A stretch of DNA of 64,000 bases from SLDF01 sp964537925 (GTDB lineage Bacteria > Bacteroidota > Bacteroidia > Chitinophagales > Saprospiraceae). Within the stretch, counting starts at the first letter, position 1. The number at the start of each line of letters is the position of its first letter. This document shows positions 1-9,333 of this stretch, piece after piece. The stretch spans positions 310,001 to 374,000 of the forward strand of contig CAZICV010000001.1 of NCBI GenBank assembly GCA_964537925.1, given 5' to 3'. Both the position numbers and the translations under genes were made by a program. The notes beneath the pieces were generated by a model. That model saw only the letters and a program-made list of their open reading frames with translations. It did not search any database and was not told the DNA's origin.

Positions 1-570
1 CTTCTTGAGCAAGGAGATCTTGTCGCGCACGATCCGGCGGTCGGTCTCGATCTCTTTCTCACCTGGTCCACGCATACCGATACCACCGCGTTGGCGCTCC
101 AGGTGTGTCCATAGACCCCGTAGCCTGGGCAAGAGATATTGCATCTGAGCCAGTTCGACCTGCGTCTTTGCCTGCGCGGTCTGGGCCCTGGCGGCAAAAA
201 TGTCCAGTATTAGCGTACTGCGGTCGATGATCTTCCTCTTGAAAGCTTCTTCCAGTATATTGGTCTGTTTGCCGCTGAGGTCGTCGTCAAAGATCACCAG
301 GTCGACATCGTGTGTCTCTATATACGCCTGGATCTCTTCTACCTTTCCCTTGCCGACAAAAGTCCTGGAGTCCGGGTGCGACAATTTCTGCGTGAATCTT
401 CTCACAGTATTTGCTCCGGCCGTATGCGCCAGAAAAGCCAGTTCGTCCAGGTATTCCTCTACCTGAGCCTCCGTCTGGTCGCGCTGGATAAGCCCCACCA
501 GCACTGCATTTTCGATCCCTTCCGGGGTAGCCTGACTTTTTTTCTCTCCGAGGTCCCAGCCTTTGGACAT
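1..570 (-). CDS. hflX: GTPase HflX, N-terminal part (cut by window start)
   Basis: Reading the minus strand from the ATG at 570 gives about 190 residues with no stop before the window edge. It holds the HflX N-terminal domain followed by the linker signature GGIGMRGPGEKEIETDRR, which is diagnostic of the ribosome-splitting GTPase HflX. The G domain itself (P-loop, DxxG, NKxD) lies outside the window. HflX binds the large ribosomal subunit and rescues stalled ribosomes. The start was chosen because MSKGWDLGEKK leads straight into the conserved domain and no alternative ATG fits. It is the last visible gene of a minus-strand run that begins at pyk. Identity is secure; only the C-terminus is missing. 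Confidence 0.93.
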   Translation of the reverse strand, partial: MSKGWDLGEKKSQATPEGIENAVLVGLIQRDQTEAQVEEYLDELAFLAHTAGANTVRRFTQKLSHPDSRTFVGKGKVEEIQAYIETHDVDLVIFDDDLSGKQTNILEEAFKRKIIDRSTLILDIFAARAQTAQAKTQVELAQMQYLLPRLRGLWTHLERQRGGIGMRGPGEKEIETDRRIVRDKISLLKK

Positions 571-678
571 AGCGCTGACATGTTTCAAGGTCCCGCAGAA
601 ATACCTTCCGCGATCTGTCGCCAAAGTTAATGAATATCTGCCAAGCCCGGAGAAGGGTGGACAGAGATTGCCGGGAGG

Positions 679-2148
679 TTATCTTTTCAGCCAGGCAGAC
701 GGATCCTGCGAGGCGTCTCCCTTCCATATCTGGAAGTTGATGATCGAGAAGGGTTCGTCCTCTTCCGAGGCGGCAAGCCCGATGATCTCTCCGGGTGTGA
801 CCTTCTGTCCTTCTTTCACACGTATATCTTTCAGATTGGCGTACGCCGTGAAGAAAGCGCCGTGTTTGACGATCACCATATAGTTGAACGGAGGCACCAG
901 GGATTTGCCGATCACTGTACCGTGAAACACCGATCGGACCGGGGCATCGCGCTCCGTGCGTATATCTACCCCGGTATTGTTCACTACCACGCTACTCACT
1001 ACCGCATGCTGATGCACACCGTATTTGCGCTGCACTACCCCTTTGGCAACCGGCCAGGGCAGGTTCCCTTTATTCTTGACGAAGTCATTGGAAAGGCTGA
1101 CACTTTCCGGAGTAGCTGCCATCTCTTCCACATGGCTCACTTTGCGCGGTTGCGCAGCTTTTTCCTTTTTAGCGGGCGCCGTCGTCACAGCTACCGGCGC
1201 CGATGATACGGATGCATTGGTCTCAGAGGCTTCCTTTTCACGTTGAGCGGCGAGCCTGCGCTCCTTTTCCTCTTTCTCCTTGCGCGCTTTCTCCGCGGCG
1301 ATCCTACGCGCTTCTTCTTCCTTGCGCTGCTTTTCGATCTCTATGGCGATCAGACGCTTGACCTCTGTATCCAGCTTTTCCTGGTCCAGGCGTTTCTGAT
1401 CGATGATCTTGCGCAGGCGCGATTCGTCCTTTTTGAGATTCGCCAGCAGCCTGTCCTTCTCCTGCAGTTCTCCCGCCAGCTTACCCGTCTGGTCTTCTTC
1501 CGCACGAAGCAATGCTGTCTTTTCCGCCTTGAAGTTCTCCAATTGGCGGATCTTCTCTTTCAGGTCCTGGGTCTTGTTGCGGATCAGGGTAGCTTGAGCA
1601 GTCCGCATCTTCTTGATCTGGTTGATATACAACCAGCGCTGAAACGCCTGGTTAAGGTCACGGGCAGACAGGATCATCAGCAGCGGATCAGAAGCCATAC
1701 GCAGTTTATACGACCTCTTCAGTACTTTGCCATACTCGTCCATCAGGCTGGCGATCTCGGACTCCAGCTTATCCGTCTCCTTGCGATTGGCCTGTACCTG
1801 ACGGTCCAGTGCCTTCACTTCACTCTTAAGCGTTTTCAACAGCTCTTCACGCTGCTGTACTTGTGTCTGCAACATCTGGAACCGTTGCAACTCTGTCTTC
1901 TGATCCTTCTTTGTTTTCTCCAGGAGACGATTGTTCTCCTTTATTTCATTCAGTATCTGGGTGCGTTTTTTTTCCAGGTCTTTACGGCTCTGAGCCATCG
2001 TATTGCTCAACCCGGACAGCATAAGGACGAGCAAGAATACCCATCTACATGCGCTGGTAGCGGTCAGGTATTTCGAGTTGTACCTCAAAAGGAGAATCCC
2101 ATTGTATTTCGGTGAATTGTATTTCGAGGAAGATCCGGTCATCATCAT
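679..2148 (-). CDS. EnvC-like murein hydrolase activator (coiled coil + degenerate LytM/M23)
   Basis: A 489-residue protein with a hydrophobic export segment at about 36-53 (ending NTMAQ). A long coiled coil rich in K, E, Q and R follows (about 55-310), then a C-terminal LytM/M23 domain (about 370-489). The catalytic metal ligands are not conserved: the usual HxxxD reads NNTGVD and the HxH motif reads YAN. This is typical of EnvC/NlpD-type activators, which switch on amidases rather than cut peptidoglycan themselves. The only ATG cluster upstream of the signal segment (MMM at 2148) lies about 100 nt inside the upstream DUF4292 gene and gives a long n-region; a non-ATG start nearer the signal peptide is possible. 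Periplasmic and probably needed for daughter-cell separation. Confidence 0.85.
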   Translation of the reverse strand: MMMTGSSSKYNSPKYNGILLLRYNSKYLTATSACRWVFLLVLMLSGLSNTMAQSRKDLEKKRTQILNEIKENNRLLEKTKKDQKTELQRFQMLQTQVQQREELLKTLKSEVKALDRQVQANRKETDKLESEIASLMDEYGKVLKRSYKLRMASDPLLMILSARDLNQAFQRWLYINQIKKMRTAQATLIRNKTQDLKEKIRQLENFKAEKTALLRAEEDQTGKLAGELQEKDRLLANLKKDESRLRKIIDQKRLDQEKLDTEVKRLIAIEIEKQRKEEEARRIAAEKARKEKEEKERRLAAQREKEASETNASVSSAPVAVTTAPAKKEKAAQPRKVSHVEEMAATPESVSLSNDFVKNKGNLPWPVAKGVVQRKYGVHQHAVVSSVVVNNTGVDIRTERDAPVRSVFHGTVIGKSLVPPFNYMVIVKHGAFFTAYANLKDIRVKEGQKVTPGEIIGLAASEEDEPFSIINFQIWKGDASQDPSAWLKR

Positions 2149-2842
2149 CGCCTGTTATTTCATAAGTGCGAAGATATGAAAAAAATTTATTATCTCTTAA
2201 TGGCTGATATTGTTTATACTTAGAAGACAGCACTCTGTTTTTCACCAGTTCTGTCAGCATCATTTCATCAAGCGTCCATTGGGGCGGGTGCAGGATGGTT
2301 TCAGATCGCATCATAGCATCCACTCCCCTGATTGTCGTCACTTTAGTCCTCTCATCCTGACACCACTCTATGGAAGACTGCAGTACGGGATTACCCAGCA
2401 TCAGTTCCTGCATCATACGCAGGGAAACGGGGAAGCCTAGCTGTCGCCCGTAGGCTTCCAGCGACTGTTGCGTGTACGAGCGTTCGATCCTGTTGAGCAC
2501 AGTCATACTGTCCTGGGTGACATATACCCGCGCTACTTCGATCCCAAACTTCCGGAAGCTCATCCACAGAACTTTGTCCTGCTCAAGCTTGATCTGTGCG
2601 GTGAAACTATAGTTCTCATCAGGCATATCCGCCTGGATGCGGGCCTTGGCCTGGAACCAGCGGGGCTGCAGCTTACGCATCGAGAGTTCTTTCACCCAGT
2701 CATAGTCGGCGACTACAGGTGCTTTCGTATTGCCTGTGGTTGTACCGGCAGCTTTCCTGCCGGCACTGCAGGCCGATAGTACGGCCAGTAGCAGTGTCAT
2801 CATCACCAGGGTGCGTAAGGGCACCCCTACTCGCTCACTCAT
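2045..2842 (-). CDS. DUF4292-type lipoprotein
   Basis: 265 residues with a lipoprotein signal peptide: a hydrophobic run followed by the lipobox LLAVLSAC, lipidated cysteine near residue 25. The mature part matches the Bacteroidota DUF4292 family, which looks like LolA/LolB-type lipid-binding folds (RWFQAKARIQADM..., then alternating beta strands). It sits between the TPR gene and the EnvC-like gene, an arrangement common in this phylum. The start overlaps the stop of the TPR gene (ATGAGTGA), so the two are translationally coupled. A role in envelope lipid or lipoprotein handling is inferred from fold and neighbours only. Confidence 0.85.
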   Translation of the reverse strand: MSERVGVPLRTLVMMTLLLAVLSACSAGRKAAGTTTGNTKAPVVADYDWVKELSMRKLQPRWFQAKARIQADMPDENYSFTAQIKLEQDKVLWMSFRKFGIEVARVYVTQDSMTVLNRIERSYTQQSLEAYGRQLGFPVSLRMMQELMLGNPVLQSSIEWCQDERTKVTTIRGVDAMMRSETILHPPQWTLDEMMLTELVKNRVLSSKYKQYQPLRDNKFFSYLRTYEITGDDDDRIFLEIQFTEIQWDSPFEVQLEIPDRYQRM

Positions 2843-4550
2843 AAGTCTTCTTGTCCTTGATTTTTCGCTCCAGTTCCGCTACAGGAGCACCTGCCCTGAG
2901 CGCAGCCTTCCATTGTGTTACAGCCCCTTCGGTATCCTGCAGCCGCAGGAGGATATCGCCCAGCAGATCCAGCAGCATATAGGGTCGGTCCTGTACGGAA
3001 GAGAGGTATGACTCTACTGCCGTACGTGCCTCGGCATAGCTTTCTTTCCTGTAGAGCACCTGAGCCCAGCCCAGTACGGCAAAAGGATCTCCCGGCATCT
3101 GACTATAAGCCTTGCCTGCCAGGTCGGCGGCCTGTGCAAGGGTACGGGAATCACGGCTCAACCACCAGGTGAACTGTTGCAGCACCAGAGAATTCCCGCC
3201 CAGCGAGATCGCTTCCTCGAAAAACCTGGCACCGTCCTGGCTCTTGCCCTGACGATAGGCATTGATCCCCTTGTTCATCAGTATCTCCTGCTTCAGAGCC
3301 GGCTTGTTGCCCGCGATCATCAGCGCCTGGTCAAACCCGGACGAGGCTGTGCCATACCTCCGTAGACCGCTGGCCGCCTGCCCGTTGAAAATCCAGATAC
3401 GTACCTGGTTAGGAAATACATCCAGCGCCTCCTCGGAGCTTTTGAGCAGGCCCTCGTAGTCGTGTTGCTGGTATTGCAGGCGCATCAGTTGCTCCCAGAC
3501 CGCGTAGATACCGTTATTGCGTCTGATAGCTGCCTGGTAAGCGGCTATTGCCTGCTTTGGATCTCCGGAAAACTGGAGCACATCGCCCCTGATCGCCGAG
3601 AGCTTGGCATCGCTGCCGTGTACTTTCTCCAGTCGGTCTATGATCCGGAGCAGTTCATTCGTCAGCTCACCTGTAGTATCATCCTCCGTCTTTTCAATGA
3701 CGGGTATCAACTCCATGATCTTGGCGTCCAGGTCTGCGTGTGGATTGTCCAGGATTTCCCTGAGCGATCGCAGGTAGGTCACATCATGCCCTTCCGCTTT
3801 GAGTTGCTTGGCCAGGGCTATACCTGCACGGGCATCGCCCGGATCTATCTCCAGTATCTGCCTGAACAGGCTGTCAGCCGCAGCTTGCTTGCCCGACTGG
3901 CGATAGTAGGAGGCCATCATATAGAGATAATCCGTATTGGCGGGATAAAGCTTCAGCAGGCTGCGTACTTCTTCATTGGCTGCATCCAGGCGCCCCAGGT
4001 TGCGGTAGATGTCATATTTGCGCTGATGCAGCTCTTCGAAAGAGCCGACCTTCTGCCGGAGCAGATCCAGGGTAGCCAGCGCTTCATCGGCCTGGCCGAT
4101 ACGCATGTGGTTGCCTGCCTTCTCGTAGTAATAAGTCACTTCTTCAGGTTGCAGACCGATGAGATCATCGTACACTTCCGCAGCCTGTACATAGCGGCCG
4201 GCTTCCTCGAGCAGATCCGCTTTCAGGAGCAGATACCAGGAGTTGGCAGGTTCAAAGCGGATGGCCTGGTCGATGGACTGCAGCGCCTTCTCAGGCTGCT
4301 CCAGCTTCTGCTCGATACGGGCAAGCTCAAAGTATACGGCTGCATTGCGCCTGTCCCGCTCCAGCACTTCCCTGAATTTTCCGGCAGCCGCTTCCAGCTT
4401 ACCCTGCATGTGCAGGCTCTGCGCCTCGATAAAATCCTTCTCGATGAATACTTCCTCTTCCGTATAACGTTCCTGTTGAGCAAACACAGGCGTTGCCTGC
4501 AGAGCGAGCCCCAGCAAAAGATACCGTATGTATAGTCTGTTTTTCATCAC
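2835..4550 (-). CDS. Exported TPR-repeat protein
   Basis: 571 residues. An N-terminal signal peptide (LLLGLALQATPVFAQ) precedes an array of tetratricopeptide repeats covering nearly the whole chain, with recurring A..Y..A and P.N motifs such as PENALQSIDQAIRFEP-like segments. TPR arrays are protein-protein scaffolds, here probably periplasmic or attached to the outer membrane. It is the first of the tightly spaced TPR / DUF4292 / EnvC set and overlaps DUF4292 by 8 nt. The partner is unknown; the position suggests an envelope-biogenesis role. The 106-nt gap to dut upstream leaves room for its own promoter. Confidence 0.82.
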   Translation of the reverse strand: MMKNRLYIRYLLLGLALQATPVFAQQERYTEEEVFIEKDFIEAQSLHMQGKLEAAAGKFREVLERDRRNAAVYFELARIEQKLEQPEKALQSIDQAIRFEPANSWYLLLKADLLEEAGRYVQAAEVYDDLIGLQPEEVTYYYEKAGNHMRIGQADEALATLDLLRQKVGSFEELHQRKYDIYRNLGRLDAANEEVRSLLKLYPANTDYLYMMASYYRQSGKQAAADSLFRQILEIDPGDARAGIALAKQLKAEGHDVTYLRSLREILDNPHADLDAKIMELIPVIEKTEDDTTGELTNELLRIIDRLEKVHGSDAKLSAIRGDVLQFSGDPKQAIAAYQAAIRRNNGIYAVWEQLMRLQYQQHDYEGLLKSSEEALDVFPNQVRIWIFNGQAASGLRRYGTASSGFDQALMIAGNKPALKQEILMNKGINAYRQGKSQDGARFFEEAISLGGNSLVLQQFTWWLSRDSRTLAQAADLAGKAYSQMPGDPFAVLGWAQVLYRKESYAEARTAVESYLSSVQDRPYMLLDLLGDILLRLQDTEGAVTQWKAALRAGAPVAELERKIKDKKTYE

Positions 4551-4656
4551 TGTTTTGTCAGCCTCGGGGCTTCTATGCTATCTAAAGGACGATCCGGCGC
4601 CATGTTTTGTTCCACACAGTCCGTCGTACTGACTGAAAACTCTGAAAGGACAGGTT

Positions 4657-5091
4657 TTATTTTGTTCCTGTGCTGCCGAACCCACCTTCACCGCGGGCCG
4701 TCTCTGACAATTCAGAGACCTCTTCCCAGCTTACCTGGGTATAGGCGGCGATGACCATCTGGGCGATCCGCTCTCCCGGCTCGATCTCCTGTACATCATT
4801 GGACAGGTTGACCAAGATGACCTTGATCTCTCCGCGGTAGTCGCTGTCTATAGTACCCGGCGTATTGACCATCGATAGGCCCTTCTTGACAGCCAGGCCA
4901 CTGCGGGGTCTTATCTGGGCTTCATAGCCCTGCGGGAGCTCTATGAAAAGACCCGTCGGGATCAGTTGGCGCTCAAGCGACCCCAGTTTGACCGGGGCTT
5001 CGATGGCGGCATGCAGGTCCATACCCGCGCTGCCGGAAGTCTTATACGCCGGCAGCTCATAGCCGGACCGGTTGACGATTCGCACATTCAT
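4657..5091 (-). CDS. dut: dUTP diphosphatase (dUTPase)
   Basis: 144 residues, the normal size for trimeric dUTPase, which hydrolyses dUTP to dUMP and PPi. It keeps uracil out of DNA and supplies dUMP for thymidylate synthesis. All five family motifs are visible: GSAGMDLHA (about 20-28), RPRSGLAVKKG (about 62-72), NTPGTIDSDYRGEI with the catalytic aspartate (about 76-89), GERIAQMVI (about 105-113) and the C-terminal RGEGGFGSTG arm (about 133-142), which closes over the substrate. Downstream of pyk and upstream of the TPR gene on the same strand. Cytoplasmic; identification is secure. Confidence 0.97.
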   Translation of the reverse strand: MNVRIVNRSGYELPAYKTSGSAGMDLHAAIEAPVKLGSLERQLIPTGLFIELPQGYEAQIRPRSGLAVKKGLSMVNTPGTIDSDYRGEIKVILVNLSNDVQEIEPGERIAQMVIAAYTQVSWEEVSELSETARGEGGFGSTGTK

Positions 5092-5183
5092 CTGTATCTC
5101 TCTGTTTTCTTGCCGGCAAAGATATGCATTAGCCGTCGCAGAGCCGCTATAACGATACGCTACAGAACATGACCGGTGCCTTC

Positions 5184-6650
5184 TCAGTTTTCCGGCACTT
5201 CCGTCACCTTGAGGAAGTTGGTCATACCGCGCTCCTGCAAGGGCATAGTCCCGGTATTGACCACAAGATCGCCCGTACTGACCCGGCCCTGCTGCTTGAG
5301 GATCTGGATCACGTCATTGATCGTATCGTCCGTAGTCGTGAACTTGTCGTAGTAAAAGCACTGAACGCCCCACACCAGGTTGAGCGTGGCCAGCATATGC
5401 GGCAACTCTGAAAAGATATAGATCCGTACATTCGGCCGGTAACTCGACAGCTTGAACGCCGTGTAGCCCGAGAGCGTCATACCGACCAGCGCTTTGGCCT
5501 CGACTTCCTCGGCGGTCTTGGCCGCGTTGAAGCAGACCACATCAGACGTGAAGGTACTTGACTTGAAGTTGGGCACAGGTCTCCGCGCAGCAATGGAGTA
5601 GTGCGATTCTGCTTCGCGTATAATGCGGTTCATAGCCTCCACGACCCTCACCGGGTGTTTGCCCACTGAAGTCTCACCACTGAGCATGAGCGCATCGGCA
5701 CCATCCAGCACGGCGTTGGCTACATCCGTAGCTTCAGCACGTGTCGGGCTTGGATTATTGATCATGCTGTCCATCATCTGCGTAGCCACGATCACCGGCC
5801 TGGCGCGCTGAATACACCGGGTGATGATATCCTTCTGGATACCCGGCAGCTTTTCGATCGGCATCTCCACACCCAGGTCCCCCCGTGCGATCATGATCCC
5901 GTTGGAAGCTTTGATGATCTTGCCGATATTTTGCACTGCACTTGGCTTCTCGATCTTGGCGATGATCTTGGCGGGGTGATTCCTGGCCTCTACGCGGGTA
6001 CGCAGGTCTTTGACATCTTTGGCCCGCCGCACAAAGGACAGCGCGATCCAGTTGACCGGCAGCGTAAGTATGAAATCCAGGTCCTGGAGATCTTTTTTCG
6101 TCAGGGATGGCTGGGACACATCCGTGTCCGGCAGGTTGACGCCTTTATTGGACGACAGCGTATCTCCATGCAGTACTTTGAGGCGGACCTTGTCCTTCCG
6201 GTTGGTCTCCAGTACTTCCAGTACGACCTTCCCGTCATCGACGAGTACTTTTTCTCCCTCCTTCACATCTTCTGCAAACCGCTCATAGCTCATATAGATG
6301 CGGTCCATATTGCCTATACAAGGCTCGCTGACAAAGGTCAGTACGTCCCCGGGCGCAATCGCCATGGTTTCATGCTCGATCTTGCCCACCCGCAACTTGG
6401 GACCCTGCAGGTCAGCCAGTATACCGAGATGCAGGCCCGTCTCCTCATTGATACGAAGCAGATGCTCCACTACCTTTTGATGGTCCTCATGCGATCCGTG
6501 CGAGAAGTTGAGCCGGAATATATTGACGCCTGCGTGTGCTAACTCCAGTAGCTTGTCATATGTATTGCAGGCCGGTCCTACAGTAGCTACGATCTTGGTA
6601 TCCTGGTAGTTTCTTACAGAAGAGAGGTGTGATTTGCCGGAAGTTGCCAT
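5184..6650 (-). CDS. pyk: Pyruvate kinase
   Basis: 488 residues, full length for bacterial pyruvate kinase, which transfers phosphate from phosphoenolpyruvate to ADP in the last step of glycolysis. Visible signatures are RLNFSHGSHEDH near the N-terminus, the catalytic-lysine motif IIAKIEKP, the Mg/K-binding stretch MIARGDLGVEMP and ATQMMDSM. An inserted B domain (about 90-180) and a C-terminal regulatory domain ending in NTGTMPLQERGMTNFLKV are present. A TAGCTTTG box on the minus strand (6684-6691) is a candidate -7 element about 35 nt upstream of the start. Divergent from acpP. Confidence 0.97.
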   Translation of the reverse strand: MATSGKSHLSSVRNYQDTKIVATVGPACNTYDKLLELAHAGVNIFRLNFSHGSHEDHQKVVEHLLRINEETGLHLGILADLQGPKLRVGKIEHETMAIAPGDVLTFVSEPCIGNMDRIYMSYERFAEDVKEGEKVLVDDGKVVLEVLETNRKDKVRLKVLHGDTLSSNKGVNLPDTDVSQPSLTKKDLQDLDFILTLPVNWIALSFVRRAKDVKDLRTRVEARNHPAKIIAKIEKPSAVQNIGKIIKASNGIMIARGDLGVEMPIEKLPGIQKDIITRCIQRARPVIVATQMMDSMINNPSPTRAEATDVANAVLDGADALMLSGETSVGKHPVRVVEAMNRIIREAESHYSIAARRPVPNFKSSTFTSDVVCFNAAKTAEEVEAKALVGMTLSGYTAFKLSSYRPNVRIYIFSELPHMLATLNLVWGVQCFYYDKFTTTDDTINDVIQILKQQGRVSTGDLVVNTGTMPLQERGMTNFLKVTEVPEN

Positions 6651-6835
6651 ACTTGTTAGTGTACAAAATACAATAATAGATTACAAAGCTAACCTGCCCT
6701 GGCTACAATAGCCAGCCAGTTATGAAATTTAATTGAATGCAAGCGGCAAAAATAGACCAATTCACTCATAATCAAAGTAGTATTTAACCTTGATGAACAC
6801 AGGGTCCCGCAGGGGGGAAAAAAAGAGGAAAAACT

Positions 6836-6866
6836 TTGGTTATGACTCAGTGAATAACTTACTTTG
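6836..6866 (+). promoter_or_regulatory. Candidate promoter of acpP
   Basis: TTG at 6836-6838 and TTACTTTG at 6859-6866 are separated by 20 nt. This fits the Bacteroidota -33/-7 consensus (TTG, TAnnTTTG) with one mismatch. The predicted start of transcription lies about 25-30 nt upstream of the acpP ATG. Confidence 0.6.
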
Positions 6867-6898
6867 CAGGACATTTGGTAACATAAATCCTAATCACC

Positions 6899-7138
6899 AT
6901 GTCGAATATTGCTGAAAGGGTAAAGAAAATTATTATCGACAAACTGGGTGTTGACGAGTCAGAAGTGACTATGGAAGCCAGTTTCACCAATGATCTCGGG
7001 GCAGATTCATTGGACACTGTCGAGCTGATCATGGAGTTTGAGAAAGAGTTCGATCTTTCTATCCCCGATGAGCAGGCTGAAAACATCCAGACGGTGGGAC
7101 AAGCGATAACTTACCTGGAGAAAGAAGCCCAGGGATAG
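6899..7138 (+). CDS. acpP: Acyl carrier protein
   Basis: 79 acidic residues, the usual size of AcpP, the carrier that holds growing acyl chains in type II fatty acid synthesis. The phosphopantetheine attachment site is Ser37 in GADSLDTVE, the canonical DSL motif. Helix I (IAERVKKIIIDKLGV) and the C-terminal IQTVGQAITYLEKE are typical. It is followed by a strong terminator and then fabF, the common acpP-fabF order. The intervening terminator probably makes acpP the more abundant transcript. Confidence 0.98.
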   Translation: MSNIAERVKKIIIDKLGVDESEVTMEASFTNDLGADSLDTVELIMEFEKEFDLSIPDEQAENIQTVGQAITYLEKEAQG

Positions 7139-7162
7139 ACCGATCCCTCAAATGATATAAAG

Positions 7163-7193
7163 GCACTATCAATACGATTGATAGTGCTTTTTT
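7163..7193 (+). terminator. Rho-independent terminator after acpP
   Basis: Perfect 11-bp stem GCACTATCAAT / ATTGATAGTGC with an ACG loop, followed by six T residues. It lies 24 nt after the acpP stop and 93 nt before the fabF ATG, so it probably attenuates transcription into fabF. Confidence 0.9.
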
Positions 7194-7285
7194 GTTTAGC
7201 AGGCAGCCCCTGCCAATCTGTGGCCGGGAGCTCTGCGGGACTTAGATAGATCCCATTTTTGTTTAATTTAGACAAAAAATACTGG

Positions 7286-8533
7286 ATGAGAAGAGTTGTA
7301 ATCACCGGCATGGGTGCGTTGACGCCGATCGGTAATGACATAAAGGCATTCACCGAAGGTCTGCAGAACGGGGTGAGCGGGGCGAACCTGATCACCAAAT
7401 TCGACGCATCTCAGTTCAGGACCCGGTTTGCGTGTGAAATCAAAGACTTCCAGCCTGAACTGCGGGTAGATAAGAAAGAAGTCAGAAGGATCGATAATTT
7501 CTCCCAGTACGCATTATATACGGCCTCCGAAGCGCTGGAAATGTCCGGGCTTGAGCTGGACAAGATAGACCTAGACAGGGCAGGTGTGATCTGGGGATCG
7601 GGTATAGGCGGTTTGAAATCACTCGAGCAGGAGATCATAGACTATGCTACAGGCAGTGGCACACCCCGTTTCAATCCGTTCATGATCCCGCGTATGATCT
7701 CGGACATCGCCGCGGGACATATATCCATGCAGTACGGATTCAGGGGTATCAACTACTGTACGGTATCTGCATGTGCATCTTCCACACACGCGCAGATCAA
7801 CGCGACCGACTATATCCGGCTCAACAAGGCTGACATCATCCTTTCGGGAGGTTCGGAGGCAGCCGTGACTATCTCGGGTATGGGTGGTTTCAACGCAATG
7901 AAAGCATTGTCCGAGCGCAATGATGACTACAAGACTGCCAGCCGGCCTTTTGACCGCGACCGGGATGGTTTCGTGTTGGGCGAAGGTGGCGGAGCGCTCA
8001 TCCTTGAAGAACTGGAGCACGCCCGCAGACGCGGTGCGACCATCTATGCCGAGATCCTCGGTGGCGGCATGACTGCCGACGCGCACCACATCACTGCTCC
8101 CCATCCGGAAGGTCTGGGCGCCCTCAACGTGATGCGCCTGGCGCTCCAGGATGCACGTATCGACCCGACAGAGATCGATTATATCAATGTACACGGAACA
8201 TCTACACCGCTGGGAGACGTTGCGGAGCTCAAAGCGATCCGCCAGGTATTCGGAGACCACTCCTACAACCTGAATATCAGCTCCACCAAGTCAATGACCG
8301 GGCACCTGCTGGGAGCAGCCGGCGCAGTAGAGTCGATTGTGGGCATATTGGCTATTCTGCACGGGTTCGTGCCGCCTACGATCAACCACTTCACAGATGA
8401 TCCCGAACTGGACAATCGATTGAACCTGACTTTCAACCAACCCCAGGAGCGGAAAGTACGTACTGTATTGAGCAATACCTTTGGTTTCGGAGGGCACAAC
8501 TCTTCCGTGATCCTGAGAAAGTTTGAAGACTGA
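7286..8533 (+). CDS. fabF: 3-oxoacyl-[ACP] synthase II (KASII)
   Basis: 415 residues from the ATG at 7286 (MRRVVITGMG); the reading frame extends back only to a TTG, which I reject. KASII condenses malonyl-ACP with acyl-ACP to elongate fatty acids. The catalytic triad is visible: Cys163 in TVSACASSTHAQ, a histidine near 304 in NVHGTSTPLGD and a histidine near 341 in SMTGHLLGAAGA. The lysine in SSTKSMTGH is also present. Glycine-rich GEGGGALIL and the C-terminal NTFGFGGHN complete the thiolase fold. Downstream of acpP and upstream of rnc, a widely conserved order. Cytoplasmic. Confidence 0.97.
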   Translation: MRRVVITGMGALTPIGNDIKAFTEGLQNGVSGANLITKFDASQFRTRFACEIKDFQPELRVDKKEVRRIDNFSQYALYTASEALEMSGLELDKIDLDRAGVIWGSGIGGLKSLEQEIIDYATGSGTPRFNPFMIPRMISDIAAGHISMQYGFRGINYCTVSACASSTHAQINATDYIRLNKADIILSGGSEAAVTISGMGGFNAMKALSERNDDYKTASRPFDRDRDGFVLGEGGGALILEELEHARRRGATIYAEILGGGMTADAHHITAPHPEGLGALNVMRLALQDARIDPTEIDYINVHGTSTPLGDVAELKAIRQVFGDHSYNLNISSTKSMTGHLLGAAGAVESIVGILAILHGFVPPTINHFTDDPELDNRLNLTFNQPQERKVRTVLSNTFGFGGHNSSVILRKFED

Positions 8534-8580
8534 CGTATGATGCTCCGGAGTCATGATCGTTTAGAATCACAATTCACTGA

Positions 8581-9333
8581 ATGTTGTCAGGCAGCTTGAG
8601 ACGCATATACAACCAGTATTTTTCTCCGGACAGAAGGCTTGCCAGAAGCCTGAGAACCCTCCTGGGGCTCACTCCGGCCAACATGCATCTTTTCAAGCTC
8701 GCCTTCTACCACCGGTCCAGCAACAACCATAGCCAGGAACTCTCGGGCAACAATGAACGCCTGGAGTACCTGGGAGATGCGATCCTGTCCTGTATCGTAG
8801 CTGAATACCTGTACAAGAAATACCCCAATCACAACGAGGGCTTCCTGACCAAAATGCGTTCCAAGATCGTCAAACGGGATACCCTCAACGAGATCGGCGA
8901 CAAAATGGGCCTCGATGTCCTGCTGAGAGAGTTCAACGCTACCCGGCTGAGCAAATCCATGCTCGGCAACGCACTGGAAGCCCTGGTGGGCGCCGTCTAC
9001 CTGGAGTTTGGCTATAAGTGGACGGAACGCTTCGTAGTGAAACGCATCCTGCGTAACTATCTCAACATACATGCGCTCGAGCACGTGGATGACAACTACA
9101 AGAGCCAGCTCCTCGAATGGTGCCAGAAGCAGGGCCGCGAGGTCGAGTACGAGCTGGTCTCCAAGTATAAGCTCGACAAGCGCGACCGTTTCAAGGTAGC
9201 TGTAGTACTCGACGGCCGTACGATTGCTGTAGGCGACGACTTCAACAAAAAGGCGGCAGAACAGCTCGCATCGGAGATGGCGCTGGCCGAGATTGGCATC
9301 CTGCCCGCGGAAAACGGCCGCCGACCGGGATGA
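8581..9333 (+). CDS. rnc: Ribonuclease III
   Basis: 250 residues. The catalytic domain carries the RNase III signature NERLEYLGDAILS (58-70), whose acidic residues bind Mg, and a second acidic cluster NALEALVGAVYLE (about 130-142). A double-stranded RNA-binding domain follows (about 178-245: NYKSQLLEWCQKQG...KKAAEQLASEMAL). It processes rRNA precursors and degrades structured RNAs. An N-terminal extension of about 30 basic residues precedes the domain. The last 4 nt overlap the start of the next gene (ATGA), implying coupled translation. Confidence 0.97.
   Translation: MLSGSLRRIYNQYFSPDRRLARSLRTLLGLTPANMHLFKLAFYHRSSNNHSQELSGNNERLEYLGDAILSCIVAEYLYKKYPNHNEGFLTKMRSKIVKRDTLNEIGDKMGLDVLLREFNATRLSKSMLGNALEALVGAVYLEFGYKWTERFVVKRILRNYLNIHALEHVDDNYKSQLLEWCQKQGREVEYELVSKYKLDKRDRFKVAVVLDGRTIAVGDDFNKKAAEQLASEMALAEIGILPAENGRRPG

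Noticed and set aside
862..2115. Long plus-strand frames opposite the EnvC-like gene (for example 1243-2115), and similar ones opposite the TPR gene
   Set aside because: They are shadows caused by the codon bias of the minus-strand genes and show no protein motifs.
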